Of a stretch of DNA of 64,000 nucleotides, positions 51,984-62,016 are shown one piece after another. Position 1 is the first letter of the stretch, and every line of letters begins with the position of its first letter. The position numbers and the translations under genes are program-made. Origin of the DNA: Chryseobacterium bernardetii (GTDB lineage Bacteria; Bacteroidota; Bacteroidia; Flavobacteriales; Weeksellaceae); NCBI RefSeq assembly GCF_003815975.1, contig NZ_CP033932.1, positions 1,116,001 to 1,180,000 of the forward strand. Direction: 5' to 3'. The notes beneath the pieces were generated by a model that was not told the DNA's origin, did no database searches, and saw only the letters and a list, made by a program, of their open reading frames with translations.

Positions 51984-53846
51984 TTAACGTCCTAAATACA
52001 CGAGTAAAACATTAATGTCAGCTGGAGAAACACCGCTTATCCTCCCTGCTTGTGCAATGGTCTTAGGCCGTACATTAGACATCTTCTGTTTTGCTTCTGC
52101 GGAAAGACTGGAAAGCTTAGCATAATCAAAATCTTCAGGAATTTTAATATTTTCCAGACGATTTAATTTAGCTACGTTCTCTTTTTCCTTTTCAATATAA
52201 CCTTTGTACTTTATATTGATTTCAGCCTGTTCCCTTACTTCATCATTGTATTGAGAAGAAGCTTCTTTGATAAAATCAATTTCATCAAGTTTTTCTAAAG
52301 TCATATTAGGTCTGGTAAGAATCTGAGCTGCTCTATAGGCTTGGTCTACAGGACTGCTTTCAATAGATTCCAAAATAGGGTTAATTACACCTGGTTTTAA
52401 AGAAGTTTCGCGCAAAAACTCTTCAAGTTTCTGACTTTCAGATACTTTAGACTCTACTTTTCTTAATCTTTCTTCTTTTGCCAATCCTAGCTGATATGCT
52501 TTCTCAGTTAATCTGATATCTGCATTATCCTGTCTCAATAGAAGTCTGTATTCGGCACGTGAAGTAAACATTCTGTATGGTTCTTCTGTTCCTTTTGTAA
52601 TAAGGTCGTCAATAAGTACTCCAATATACGCTTCATCTCTGTTCAGGATAAATTCGCCTTTTTCATGCACTTTATTGTGAGCATTGATTCCTGCAATCAG
52701 ACCTTGGCCTGCTGCTTCTTCATATCCTGTTGTTCCATTGATCTGTCCTGCGAAATATAAATTGTCAATCAATTTTGTTTCTAAAGTATGCTTCAATTGG
52801 GTAGGAGGGAAGTAGTCATATTCAATAGCGTACCCCGGACGGAAAACTTTTACATTTTCAAATCCTGGAATATGTTTCATCGCCTTGATCTGTACATCTT
52901 CAGGAAGGGAAGAGCTAAATCCGTTTACGTAGATCTCAACAGTTTTCCATCCTTCAGGTTCTACGAAAAGCTGATGTCTGTTTCTTTCAGCAAAACGATT
53001 AATCTTATCTTCAATACTTGGGCAGTATCTTGGGCCTAAACTTTGGATTGTTCCATTGAACATTGGACTTCTGTCAAAACCTTCGCGAAGAATATCGTGT
53101 ACTGTTTCATTAGTATATACAATATGACAGCTTAATTGTTTTGTCAATTTCGGAGTATCAAGGTAGCTGAACTTCTGAGGATTTTCATCTCCCTTCTGTT
53201 CTTCCATTTTTGAATAATCCAAACTTCTTCCATCAACTCTTGGTGGAGTACCGGTTTTCATTCTTCCGGCTTCGAAGCCTAAAGTTACTAATTGTTCTGT
53301 AATACCAAATGCTCTTGGTTCACCCATTCTTCCACCTCCTAGCTGTTTGTCTCCAACATGAATTAATCCATTAAGAAAAGTTCCGTTGGTAAGAACTACA
53401 GATCTTCCTTTGATCTCAATTCCCAGGGAAGTAATTACTCCGGTTACTTTATTGTTTTCAACAACCAGTTGTTTCACCATATCCTGAAAGAAATCAAGAT
53501 TAGGGGTATTTTCTAAAGCCAGTCGCCATTCTTCGGCAAAAAGCATTCTGTCATTCTGGGTTCTTGGGGACCACATGGCAGGACCTTTTGAAAGATTAAG
53601 CATTTTGAATTGGATGGCAGATTTGTCTGCTACAATTCCGGAGTATCCACCCATTGCGTCAATCTCTCTTACAATTTGTCCTTTTGCGATTCCACCCATT
53701 GCCGGGTTGCAACTCATCTGTCCGATGGTCTGCATATTCATTGTAATTAATAGTGTTTTTGAACCCAGGTTGGCTGCTGCTGCTGCTGCTTCACAACCTG
53801 CGTGTCCTGCACCTACTACAATTACGTCATATATTTCTGAAATCAT
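51984..53846 (-). CDS. mnmG: tRNA-cmnm5U34 modification enzyme MnmG (GidA)
   Basis: 620 aa FAD enzyme acting with MnmE on wobble uridine 34. FAD motif VVGAGHAGCEAAAAAANLGS, MSCNPAMGGIAKGQIVREID, GTFLNGLIHVG, RMKTGTPPRV, YFAGQINGTTGYEEAAGQG, and a C-terminal helical domain for tRNA and MnmE. In many bacteria gidA lies close to oriC. Here the gene is flanked on both sides by parS palindromes, which supports that location. Confidence 0.97.
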   Translation of the reverse strand: MISEIYDVIVVGAGHAGCEAAAAAANLGSKTLLITMNMQTIGQMSCNPAMGGIAKGQIVREIDAMGGYSGIVADKSAIQFKMLNLSKGPAMWSPRTQNDRMLFAEEWRLALENTPNLDFFQDMVKQLVVENNKVTGVITSLGIEIKGRSVVLTNGTFLNGLIHVGDKQLGGGRMGEPRAFGITEQLVTLGFEAGRMKTGTPPRVDGRSLDYSKMEEQKGDENPQKFSYLDTPKLTKQLSCHIVYTNETVHDILREGFDRSPMFNGTIQSLGPRYCPSIEDKINRFAERNRHQLFVEPEGWKTVEIYVNGFSSSLPEDVQIKAMKHIPGFENVKVFRPGYAIEYDYFPPTQLKHTLETKLIDNLYFAGQINGTTGYEEAAGQGLIAGINAHNKVHEKGEFILNRDEAYIGVLIDDLITKGTEEPYRMFTSRAEYRLLLRQDNADIRLTEKAYQLGLAKEERLRKVESKVSESQKLEEFLRETSLKPGVINPILESIESSPVDQAYRAAQILTRPNMTLEKLDEIDFIKEASSQYNDEVREQAEINIKYKGYIEKEKENVAKLNRLENIKIPEDFDYAKLSSLSAEAKQKMSNVRPKTIAQAGRISGVSPADINVLLVYLGR

Positions 53847-53890
53847 TTTATATCTTGCTGTTTAACCTTTAAACCTTCACTTTAACTGTT

Positions 53891-53910
53891 AATGTTTCAC
53901 GTGAAACATT
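53891..53910. promoter_or_regulatory. parS site 2 (ParB-binding palindrome)
   Basis: Exact TGTTTCACGTGAAACA at 53893-53908, extended to a 20-bp palindrome. It lies 45 bases upstream of the mnmG start, possibly inside its promoter region. About 1.93 kb separates it from site 1. Confidence 0.93.
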
Positions 53911-53987
53911 TTTGGAGAATGCACTCTAGATAAATTGATATTATTACTAGAATTGAGTACTTTAGATATCGGACTTTAAGTGATTAT

Positions 53988-54413
53988 TTAATTTTGATCC
54001 TTTAAATCTCTATATTTGGCTAAGTACAGATCTTCCATTCTCCGCATCTCTTTTTCCTCTTCTTCTGTCTTATCTTTATAGCCTATAAGGTGTAAGATTC
54101 CGTGGGCTAAAACCCTTCTTAATTCATCTTCATAATCTCGGGAAAGGGTAGAGGCGTTATCAGAAATGCGTTGCAAAGATACGAAAATCTCAGCGCTTAT
54201 TGTTTTCCCCTTTACATAATCAAAAGTGATGATGTCCGTATAATAATCATGCTGTAAATAATCCTGATTAATCTTTAAAAGATATTCATCATCACAGAAA
54301 ATGTAGTTGATTTCTCCTAGTTTTTTTTCTTCTGAAAGAATTAAATCTTCCAGCCATTGTTTGTAATCTGTATCTACCGATTCCGGTAAATTTTCGTAAA
54401 AGAATTGTATCAT
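53988..54413 (-). CDS. ybeY: rRNA maturation endoribonuclease YbeY
   Basis: 141 aa. The zinc motif reads HGILHLIGYKDKTEEEEKEM. The usual family motif is HGxLHLxGYDH, so the third His is replaced and an Asp stands near its place; I recall the same variant in other Bacteroidetes. Acts on 16S rRNA 3' end and ribosome quality control. It follows the patatin gene by 4 bases, last in a three-gene unit with murF-alr. Confidence 0.93.
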   Translation of the reverse strand: MIQFFYENLPESVDTDYKQWLEDLILSEEKKLGEINYIFCDDEYLLKINQDYLQHDYYTDIITFDYVKGKTISAEIFVSLQRISDNASTLSRDYEDELRRVLAHGILHLIGYKDKTEEEEKEMRRMEDLYLAKYRDLKDQN

Positions 54414-54417
54414 TGTA

Positions 54418-56574
54418 TTAAAACCAGTGTCCTAAAATAACACTGAATATGCCTTTTTGATTATTTTTAAGTGAGTGGCTGAAGTTCACTTTAATCTGCC
54501 CGAAAGGAGATTTATATCCAGCCGTGATGCCTAGCGAACTATAATTTACTTTAACTGCATCCTCAAATTTGATATCATTGGATAGGTTAGCGAAGCTAAA
54601 ATTTCCGCTGATAAAATAGTTTTTATTAAACCTGAACTGAAGGTCATTGGACGCCAATATCACATTATTGGTATGTAGCTGGGCGAAGTAAAAACCTCCA
54701 AATCGCTTGAAGTTGATAATATTCTGTTCGAATATTCCACCCAATCTGTATTGATAATAGAGTGGAAGGTTTTCTCCAAGGGTCACTCCTCCAAATAAAT
54801 TAAGACGGTAGGTGAACTGTTTTCCCAACGGAATATTGACTTTTAAATCTGCTTTTATCTGAACGATTCTTTTTTCAACTTCAGATTTTAAAAGGTCAAT
54901 AACCTTTCCTTCAGCTGCAAAATAGACTCCTTTTGTGGGGAATTCCTTATCATCCTGCGTATCGGTCTTCAGAAATACATATGGATTTAAGAATCGGCTG
55001 TAACGCTTATTATCACCATTAATTTCAGCCTTAAAATAGTCATGGCTAATACCACCACCAATGGCATATTTATCTTTCCATACAGATTGTATATAAGCCT
55101 CATTCCTTGTCCATTCCCATTTATCAATAATATTATTATCCGCGTTTTTCAGGTCAAAGCTCATTCCGGAAGAATAAAGTCCAAATCCGGGAATATATCC
55201 GTTATCTATAAAATAATTCAAATAGTACCTTACTTTATCGCCTACCACCAGGTCTGCAGAAAGATTGGAGTTTTTAAATAAAAGTCTCTTTGCAGAATAA
55301 TTCAGAAGCAGACCTGTTTTAAAAACTTCATCATAATGTAATCCGAACTTTAGAAAATGTCTGGCATCATCTTCAGTAACATAAAGCTTTAAGTAATTGG
55401 CGTCGTTTTCCTGTACAATATCATAGTTAATGAACTTGTAGTTGTTTGTAGCAACAAGTTTATCAATCATTTTATTGATACTTCCATAAGTTTGCAGGGA
55501 AGGAAGGCGTAGTCCCATTTTCCCTAAAGTATAGTTTTTGCCGTAAATTTTACTTCCTTCTATAGAAATACTGTCTATTTTATATACATTGGAATATATA
55601 GGGTTTACACGTTGTCTGAGACGGTCAAATGACCGCTTAGGCAATTGGTCAAGGACATGGGAGTATTTTAAACCTTCTACATAACCACTGTCAAGAATTT
55701 TTTTCTTGTCATCATAACTTGTGGCAGACATTCCTTTAAGGTTAGGTTTAATATTGATGTCTGTATATTTATACTGCTTTCTGGTATCCCTCTTGATGCC
55801 GAAATCAATAACCTGGTTCAGAATTGAGATAATATTGTTTAAATCCTCTCTTTTGGATAGATCCTGGTTAAGGTCTACACCAATCACGATATCGATTCCC
55901 CTGTCCTTTAACGGCTTTGACGGGTAGTTTACCGTCATCGCTCCATCTATATAAATACTGTCACCGATTTTGACAGGATCCATTAAGGAAGGGAAGGCAG
56001 AACTGGCCATTATTGACTGTACAAGATCTCCCTTTTCGAAGATCTGCATATTGCCGCTTTCCAGGTTTGTAGCAACACATAAAAATGGAATCGGCATTTT
56101 GGAAAAGTCTTCAATATTGGAAACATTTTTAAAAAGTTCCTTTAAAAGATAAACATTTCTCTGGCCGGTACTGATGGAAGAGGGAAGTGTAATTTTACCA
56201 TTCTTTAATGGAATGGATAAAAGATATTTGTCTACAGATTTATTGAAAAAGCTGGCTTCCTGTCTGGATTTCGGATCCATAATTAAAGAATAGAAATCCG
56301 TATCCATCACGATTTTTTCTATTTCCTTACCAGAATATCCGGAAGCATACAGCCCACCTACAATGGCACCCATACTGGTTCCGGCAATATAATCCACTTT
56401 TACTCCTAATGAATCTAATACTTTAAGTACTCCTACATGTGAAAAACCTTTGGCACCACCACCGGCAAGCGATAGTCCTATTTTGGCATTCTTCGGAATC
56501 ACAAGGTCTTTTTTTACCTGAGATTGGATCCACAGTAATGGGAATATGAAAAGAAGAATCAGGAGCTTTCTCAT
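54418..56574 (-). CDS. Patatin-like phospholipase fused to an outer-membrane barrel (PlpD type)
   Basis: 718 aa. Signal peptide MRKLLILLFIFPLLWIQSQ. Patatin domain (25-300): GGGAKGFSHVGVLKVL oxyanion loop, nucleophile GTSMG, and catalytic Asp in IYIDGAMTVNYPS. Then a POTRA-like segment (about 330-400, DSISIEGSKIYG) and a C-terminal beta barrel related to BamA/TamA ending in VILGHWF. This is the type Vd secretion architecture. The murF-alr stop lies only 2 bases upstream of its start, so the two are co-transcribed. Confidence 0.88.
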   Translation of the reverse strand: MRKLLILLFIFPLLWIQSQVKKDLVIPKNAKIGLSLAGGGAKGFSHVGVLKVLDSLGVKVDYIAGTSMGAIVGGLYASGYSGKEIEKIVMDTDFYSLIMDPKSRQEASFFNKSVDKYLLSIPLKNGKITLPSSISTGQRNVYLLKELFKNVSNIEDFSKMPIPFLCVATNLESGNMQIFEKGDLVQSIMASSAFPSLMDPVKIGDSIYIDGAMTVNYPSKPLKDRGIDIVIGVDLNQDLSKREDLNNIISILNQVIDFGIKRDTRKQYKYTDINIKPNLKGMSATSYDDKKKILDSGYVEGLKYSHVLDQLPKRSFDRLRQRVNPIYSNVYKIDSISIEGSKIYGKNYTLGKMGLRLPSLQTYGSINKMIDKLVATNNYKFINYDIVQENDANYLKLYVTEDDARHFLKFGLHYDEVFKTGLLLNYSAKRLLFKNSNLSADLVVGDKVRYYLNYFIDNGYIPGFGLYSSGMSFDLKNADNNIIDKWEWTRNEAYIQSVWKDKYAIGGGISHDYFKAEINGDNKRYSRFLNPYVFLKTDTQDDKEFPTKGVYFAAEGKVIDLLKSEVEKRIVQIKADLKVNIPLGKQFTYRLNLFGGVTLGENLPLYYQYRLGGIFEQNIINFKRFGGFYFAQLHTNNVILASNDLQFRFNKNYFISGNFSFANLSNDIKFEDAVKVNYSSLGITAGYKSPFGQIKVNFSHSLKNNQKGIFSVILGHWF

Positions 56575-56576
56575 AG

Positions 56577-59021
56577 TTAATCTTTTATATAGATCCGTTT
56601 CACCCGAGGCGAAATGGATGTTAATACTTCATAGGTTATCGTTTTGCAGTAGCCTGCAAACTCTTTTAAAGTTGGTTTTGCATTAAAGACGGTTACCGTA
56701 TCGCCTTCCTTTACATTGGGGATATTTTCCACGTTAATCATCATCATATCCATGCAGATATTTCCAACAATTGGAGCTAGTGTTTTATGTACACCCAAAC
56801 TTCCAACCTGGTTGCCGATCAGTCTTGGAATACCATCAGCATATCCAACCGGTACGGTAGCGATCTTTGTAAGATGATCTGTTTTAAATCTTCTGCTGTA
56901 TCCAACAGACTCACCTCCTTCAACCATTGATATCTGTGAAATTACGGTTTTAAAACTTACCACAGACTGTAATTGTTTCTGAATTTCAGTATCCGGAGAT
57001 TCTCCAAGCATTCCGATACCGATCCTTACCATATCATATTGGTGATCTGTGTAGCTTGTAATTCCTGATGAATTTAAAATATGCCTGATAGGAGTGTAAC
57101 CCAGTTTTTCGATCAGGTGGCTGGAGTTCTTATCAAATGTCTTTAACTGATCTAATGTAAATTCCTTTTCTTCAGGTAGATCTGAGGAGGACAAGTGACT
57201 GAATATACTCTGAACTTTAAGATTTTTTCTACTTAAAGTTTCACTCAGCTGATCCAGCTCAAAACCTTTGAACCCAAGACGGTGCATTCCCGTTTCGAGT
57301 TTGATATGAATTGGATATTTTTTATCATACCCGGATTTTTGAACAGCTTCATAGAAAAGTTCTAAAACCCTGAAGCTGTAAATTTCAGGTTCCAGGTTAT
57401 ATTCTATGATAGTTTGATAGCTGTGTTGTTCCGGATTCATCACAACAATAGGAGTGGTGATTCCTTTTTTACGAAGCTCTACACCTTCATCCGCAAATGC
57501 TACACCAAGATAATCGATGTGATGGTGTTGCAGGAATTCTGAAATTTCATAACTCCCCAAACCGTAGGCATTGGCTTTTACCATAGCCATCATTTTCGTT
57601 TTTGGCCTGAGCAGTGATTTGTGATAATTGATATTATGAAGAATAGCATTCAGATTAATTTCCAAAACGGTATCATGTTTTCTGAGTTCCAGAATATCTT
57701 TTAATTTTTCAATTTCAAATTTTCTGGCTCCTTTAAGAAGGATGATCTGATTTTCTATTTCGGAAAGATGTTTACTTTCGATCAGTTCTTTGGTATCAAT
57801 GAAGGTATAGGTATTAGATTTAAATAATTCACTAAAATTTGAAATTTCATCACCAATCAGGAATACAGAATCAAAATTTTGTTCATTAACCAATTCTGAA
57901 ACTTCTTCATACAATTCCTGGGAATTGGAATTCACCCCTACGATGTCTGTTAATACCAGAGATTTTTTCGGTTTATTATACTCCTTTAAAAATTGAAGGG
58001 CAGTTTTCAGAGAATCAAGGTCAAGGTTGAAAGAATCATTGATGATAATATTGCCCTTAATTCCTTCGATTGCTTCAAGCCTCATTTCGACGGCCTTTAA
58101 AAGGTTGATTTTTTCAACGATCTTTTTATTTTCGACCTGCAAGACCTTAAGAACTGAGATAAGCGCTGTAGCATTGGTTAACGTTGATTCGTCTCTCTGA
58201 TGAGCAGGGAAACTGATTTCTTCCCCAAAATAATCAACAACGATGTTTTCATTCTTAATATTTTTTTTGATGAAGACCTGATTTTCTTTTTTGAACCCGT
58301 AAGAGATTAATTTTTTATCTGAGTATAATTTTTTTATTTTCTCATCTACCAGAGAATGGTCACCATTATAAATGATCACTTCAGAATCTTTGAAAAGTTT
58401 GATCTTTTCATCAATCAGTTCTTCTTCAGAAGAAAAGTTAGCTGCGTGAGCTGTTCCGATATGCGTTAACAGTCCGATCTGAGGATGGAAAAGATGTTCC
58501 AGTTTTTCCATTTCATTCGGATGAGAAATTCCCACCTCAAAAATTCCCAGCTGATGAGAATTATTAATCTGAAGAAGGGAAAGGGGAAGCCCTATCTGTG
58601 AATTAAAACTTTTCGGGCTTTTAACAGTAGGGAATTCATTCCATAAACACTGGTACAGCCATTCCTTTAAAATGGTTTTTCCATTACTTCCTGTGATTCC
58701 GATGGATCGTAAATGAGAATTCTCATAGTGATACTTGGCTAATTGTTGTAAAAAATCCACAGAATTCTTGACAATGATCCATGTTATATTTTCAAACTGC
58801 GGATAGTGATGTTCGGAAATAATAATATTGATTCCCCTGTCTATAGCAGCTTCAATGAACTTTTCACCAGAATTTTTATGTGTATTGATCGCAATAAACG
58901 CGGTATTCTTTATTGAATAAATAATCCTGCTGTCATAGGCAATATTTTTAACCACTAAAGTTTTGTCTCCAATAACTTCAGCATTGGTGATCTCTGCAAT
59001 TTGTTGTACTGTATAGTTCAT
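56577..59021 (-). CDS. Bifunctional MurF / alanine racemase
   Basis: 814 aa from ATG 59021 (MNYTVQQIAEITNAEVIGDK); the upstream 13 codons are not family-like. Residues about 1-440 are a MurF-type Mur ligase (GITGSNGKTILKEWLYQ P-loop; GIFEVGISHPNEM). About 450-814 are a PLP alanine racemase (KMMAMVKANAYGLG with the PLP Lys; HLSSSD; RIGIGMLGESP; NICMDMMMINVE). It joins D-alanine supply to its use in UDP-MurNAc-pentapeptide. This fusion is characteristic of Bacteroidetes. The ligase half is shorter and more diverged than standalone MurF. Confidence 0.92.
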   Translation of the reverse strand: MNYTVQQIAEITNAEVIGDKTLVVKNIAYDSRIIYSIKNTAFIAINTHKNSGEKFIEAAIDRGINIIISEHHYPQFENITWIIVKNSVDFLQQLAKYHYENSHLRSIGITGSNGKTILKEWLYQCLWNEFPTVKSPKSFNSQIGLPLSLLQINNSHQLGIFEVGISHPNEMEKLEHLFHPQIGLLTHIGTAHAANFSSEEELIDEKIKLFKDSEVIIYNGDHSLVDEKIKKLYSDKKLISYGFKKENQVFIKKNIKNENIVVDYFGEEISFPAHQRDESTLTNATALISVLKVLQVENKKIVEKINLLKAVEMRLEAIEGIKGNIIINDSFNLDLDSLKTALQFLKEYNKPKKSLVLTDIVGVNSNSQELYEEVSELVNEQNFDSVFLIGDEISNFSELFKSNTYTFIDTKELIESKHLSEIENQIILLKGARKFEIEKLKDILELRKHDTVLEINLNAILHNINYHKSLLRPKTKMMAMVKANAYGLGSYEISEFLQHHHIDYLGVAFADEGVELRKKGITTPIVVMNPEQHSYQTIIEYNLEPEIYSFRVLELFYEAVQKSGYDKKYPIHIKLETGMHRLGFKGFELDQLSETLSRKNLKVQSIFSHLSSSDLPEEKEFTLDQLKTFDKNSSHLIEKLGYTPIRHILNSSGITSYTDHQYDMVRIGIGMLGESPDTEIQKQLQSVVSFKTVISQISMVEGGESVGYSRRFKTDHLTKIATVPVGYADGIPRLIGNQVGSLGVHKTLAPIVGNICMDMMMINVENIPNVKEGDTVTVFNAKPTLKEFAGYCKTITYEVLTSISPRVKRIYIKD

Positions 59022-59202
59022 TGGTACCCTTTCTGCTTTATTTTTTATACGAAATTGCAAAAGGGTAAAATTGCAAAGAGGGCAGAAGAGCTCATTGTTT
59101 TAAGCAGATCTCCTTTTGAAATTTTACAGTATTGCTTTTTCGTTTTTCATTTATATTATATGAGTGAATATTTTTATGGTTTTGAGTCTTTACTTCAATT
59201 AA

Positions 59203-59790
59203 TTACTTTCTTTTTGAAAGAACTTCATCAATAAAAACCCTTCGGCTTACGGCTTCGTAGCTTTCGGTTTCACCCAGCTCTACCAGATTGTCTCCCTGTG
59301 AGGTTCTCATAGAGTAGTTGGCAAGGTTACCCGTTCTCTTGCAAATAGCATGCACTTTTGTAACATATTCTGCAGTAGCCATCAAATTGGGCATTGGCCC
59401 GAAAGGTCGTCCCAGGAAATCCATATCTAGTCCTGCAATTACAACTCTTATGCCGCTGTTGGCCAGCTGATTCGCTATATCTACAATGCTTTCGTCAAAA
59501 AACTGTGCTTCATCTATTCCCACCACATCACAGTTGGATGCCAGCAGAAGAATCTCATTCGGATTGTCTACTGCGGTACTGCGTATTTTATTCTGATTAT
59601 GAGAAACAACATCCTCTTCAGAATACCGGATATCCAGTTTCGGTTTAAAGATTTCCACATTCTGTCCTGCCATTTCTGCTCTACGTAATCTTCGGATCAA
59701 CTCCTCGGTTTTACCCGAAAACATAGAGCCACAAATCACTTCCATCCAACCACTTTGTTTGGAATGATTAATTGTATTTTCTAAAAACAT
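59203..59790 (-). CDS. tdk: Thymidine kinase
   Basis: 195 aa type II TK. P-loop GSMFSGKTEELIRRLRR, DEAQFFDE, GLDMDFLGRPFGPMP, and VHAICKRTGNLANYSMR, where the usual zinc pair CxxC is reduced to CKRTG. Salvages thymidine to dTMP. Divergent from the acidic repeat gene. Confidence 0.95.
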   Translation of the reverse strand: MFLENTINHSKQSGWMEVICGSMFSGKTEELIRRLRRAEMAGQNVEIFKPKLDIRYSEEDVVSHNQNKIRSTAVDNPNEILLLASNCDVVGIDEAQFFDESIVDIANQLANSGIRVVIAGLDMDFLGRPFGPMPNLMATAEYVTKVHAICKRTGNLANYSMRTSQGDNLVELGETESYEAVSRRVFIDEVLSKRK

Positions 59791-59851
59791 TTGTTAAATT
59801 AGCCGTATATTTTCAACATCAAAAGTAAGCAATTTTAATAAGAATCTTATC

Positions 59852-61333
59852 ATGCAAAATATCCAAGATTTAAAGGAAAAGATTTTATTTGAGTCTAAGA
59901 ATATCATTGATAATCTTGACAAAATAAATAACGTAGACGAATTACTTTCCAAGCAAGATCTTGTGGATGAGCTTGCTAACAGGATTTCTTTTTTGAAACT
60001 GCTGGAGAAAAACATTGAATATTTCATTACAGAAGAATCTGTGCTGAATTCAGACAGCCATTCTGCTTTTTTTACTTCCGGTGAGGCAGATCATCACCAC
60101 GATTCAGGAAATGAAGTAACGGAAGAAGAAGCTATTTTTAACAATGAACTGAACGAAATTGATGAGCATGAAAATGACAGTTTTATCACTGAAACTGATG
60201 AAGAAGAAGCCTTTAATAATCAGCTTAATGAAATTGTTGAAAATGAATTCCATGAAAATATTATAAGCTTTGTAGCAGAAAATAATGAAGAAAGATCTGT
60301 TGGAAATGTTCATACTCCGGCTTCTGCAGATGTAACGGAAGAAGAAGCTGTTTTCAATAATCAACTGAATGAAATTGATGAAAATGAACATTCTATTGCG
60401 GATGGAGCTGTTTTAAGTTTTGTGGATGAAGAGAAAATTCTTGCAGATGCACACCCTGATTCAGATGAAGATATCAATGAAGATATGTTTGAAAATGAAG
60501 TGACAGAAGAAGAAGCGATCTTCAATAATCAGCTCAATGAAATAGATGCCGATGATGAAGCTGAGATTAAAAAACAGGCAGATTTTGTAGAAGCAAATGA
60601 AACCAAGGAGAATAAAGTCAGAGAAACCATTCCAAGTATTTTTGATACTGAAATGCTTGACGATGAAATTCTTATTGAAGAGAATGAAGAGCAATTTGTA
60701 GCCTCCAATATCTCTTTGGAACAGGGAGAGCTGGCTACAGAAACTTCCAACGTTGAAAATATTGTGAACGATATTAAAAATGACCATTCTGAAGAGGAAA
60801 AACAGGAAGAAAATGTTCTCGCTGAAGTATATGACAGAAGAAAAATTGTTGAAATAGATAAACCTGTTCCCGAGGAAACAGATAGACATCCTTCTGATGA
60901 GAGTTTTGAAAATTTAGATAAATATCATCAGGAGAAAAAAATAAAATTAGCCAATATCAGAGGGTTGAAAGCTGTTCAGTCCCTGTTTGATGATGATCCG
61001 CTGGAAAGAGAATTTCCAAAAGAAAGCCAGCCTGAACCTGTTAAAGAAGATACAGGGAGTATCCTGAAATCTAATATTCCTACCAATTTTATGGAAGCTG
61101 AAAAGCAAAAACCAGAGTTTAAACTGGACTTGAATGACCGGATTGCCTTCTCAAAAATGCTGTTTGAAGGAAGCCAGGCAGATCTGAATGAAACAGTGGC
61201 CCATCTGAACCAGTTCAAAACATTGGAAGAAGCCAAGGAATACCTGAGCGATCTTTATTATGAAAGAAAATGGAATAAAGTGGATGAATATGCCCAGCGA
61301 CTTTGGATATTGGTGGAAAATAAATTCTTATAA
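59852..61333 (+). CDS. Acidic protein with tandem EEEA-FNN-LNEI repeats
   Basis: 493 aa, strongly acidic. An N-terminal helical part (1-60) is followed by four copies of a unit of about 16 residues, VTEEEAIFNNQLNEID and variants, starting near 60116, 60194, 60331 and 60500, with unequal acidic spacers. A conserved-looking C-terminal domain (about 420-493) reads LNDRIAFSKMLFEGSQADLN...LSDLYYERKWNKVDEYAQRL. No signal peptide. I do not recognise a function. It leads a unit with rsmI. Confidence 0.75.
   Translation: MQNIQDLKEKILFESKNIIDNLDKINNVDELLSKQDLVDELANRISFLKLLEKNIEYFITEESVLNSDSHSAFFTSGEADHHHDSGNEVTEEEAIFNNELNEIDEHENDSFITETDEEEAFNNQLNEIVENEFHENIISFVAENNEERSVGNVHTPASADVTEEEAVFNNQLNEIDENEHSIADGAVLSFVDEEKILADAHPDSDEDINEDMFENEVTEEEAIFNNQLNEIDADDEAEIKKQADFVEANETKENKVRETIPSIFDTEMLDDEILIEENEEQFVASNISLEQGELATETSNVENIVNDIKNDHSEEEKQEENVLAEVYDRRKIVEIDKPVPEETDRHPSDESFENLDKYHQEKKIKLANIRGLKAVQSLFDDDPLEREFPKESQPEPVKEDTGSILKSNIPTNFMEAEKQKPEFKLDLNDRIAFSKMLFEGSQADLNETVAHLNQFKTLEEAKEYLSDLYYERKWNKVDEYAQRLWILVENKFL
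60116..60549 (+). repeat. Four degenerate in-gene repeats coding EEEAxFNNxLNEI
   Basis: Units of about 48-50 bases at about 60116, 60194, 60331 and 60500, conserved at the protein level but differing in wobble positions, so the repetition is old and kept by selection on the peptide rather than by recent duplication. Unit 2 lacks one hydrophobic residue after EEEA. Confidence 0.75.
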
Positions 61334-61335
61334 TT

Positions 61336-62010
61336 TTGAGCGGAATCCTATATTTTGTTCCCACACCCGTTGGGAACCTGGAAGATATGACTTACAGGGC
61401 AGTAAATGTCCTTAAAGATGTTGATTATATTTTATGTGAAGACACCAGAACTTCAGGAATACTTTTAAAACATTTTGAAATCTCCAAGCCTTTGAAATCC
61501 TATCATTTACACAATGAACATCAGGCAACGGAGAAAGTAATTGCAGACCTAAAAAATGGTCAGAATATCGCGATCATTACTGATGCAGGAACTCCTGGTA
61601 TTTCAGATCCCGGATATTTATTGGCTAAAGCAGGTGCAGATAACAATATTGAGATGATCTGTCTTCCCGGGGCTACAGCTTTAATTCCGGCTTTAGTGGT
61701 TTCCGGGCTTCCAAATAATGAATTTTTATTTGCCGGTTTTTTACCGCAAAAAAAAGGAAGACAAACCAAGCTAAAGCAGCTTGCCGAAGAAAAGAAAACC
61801 ATTGTGCTTTACGAAAGCCCGCATAAGATCAATACTACATTAGAGCAGATCAAAGAATTCTTCGGTGAAAACACCAAAGCAAGCCTAAGCCGTGAAATTT
61901 CCAAGAAATTTGAAGAAACTAAGCGTGGAACAATCAATGAGTTAATTGAGTTTTCTAAGAGTAAAACTTTAAAAGGAGAGATTGTTCTTATTGTCAACAA
62001 TTCTATTTGA
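61336..62010 (+). CDS. rsmI: 16S rRNA (cytidine-1402-2'-O)-methyltransferase
   Basis: 224 aa. The conserved start LYFVPTPVGNLEDMTYRAVN forces a TTG start at 61336, since no ATG precedes it. Further motifs: EDTRTSGILLKHF, TDAGTPGISDPGYLL, LPGATALIPALVVSGLP, FAGFLPQKKGR, and YESPHKI. It begins 2 bases after the acidic repeat gene. Confidence 0.95.
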   Translation: MSGILYFVPTPVGNLEDMTYRAVNVLKDVDYILCEDTRTSGILLKHFEISKPLKSYHLHNEHQATEKVIADLKNGQNIAIITDAGTPGISDPGYLLAKAGADNNIEMICLPGATALIPALVVSGLPNNEFLFAGFLPQKKGRQTKLKQLAEEKKTIVLYESPHKINTTLEQIKEFFGENTKASLSREISKKFEETKRGTINELIEFSKSKTLKGEIVLIVNNSI

Positions 62011-62016
62011 TTTTAA

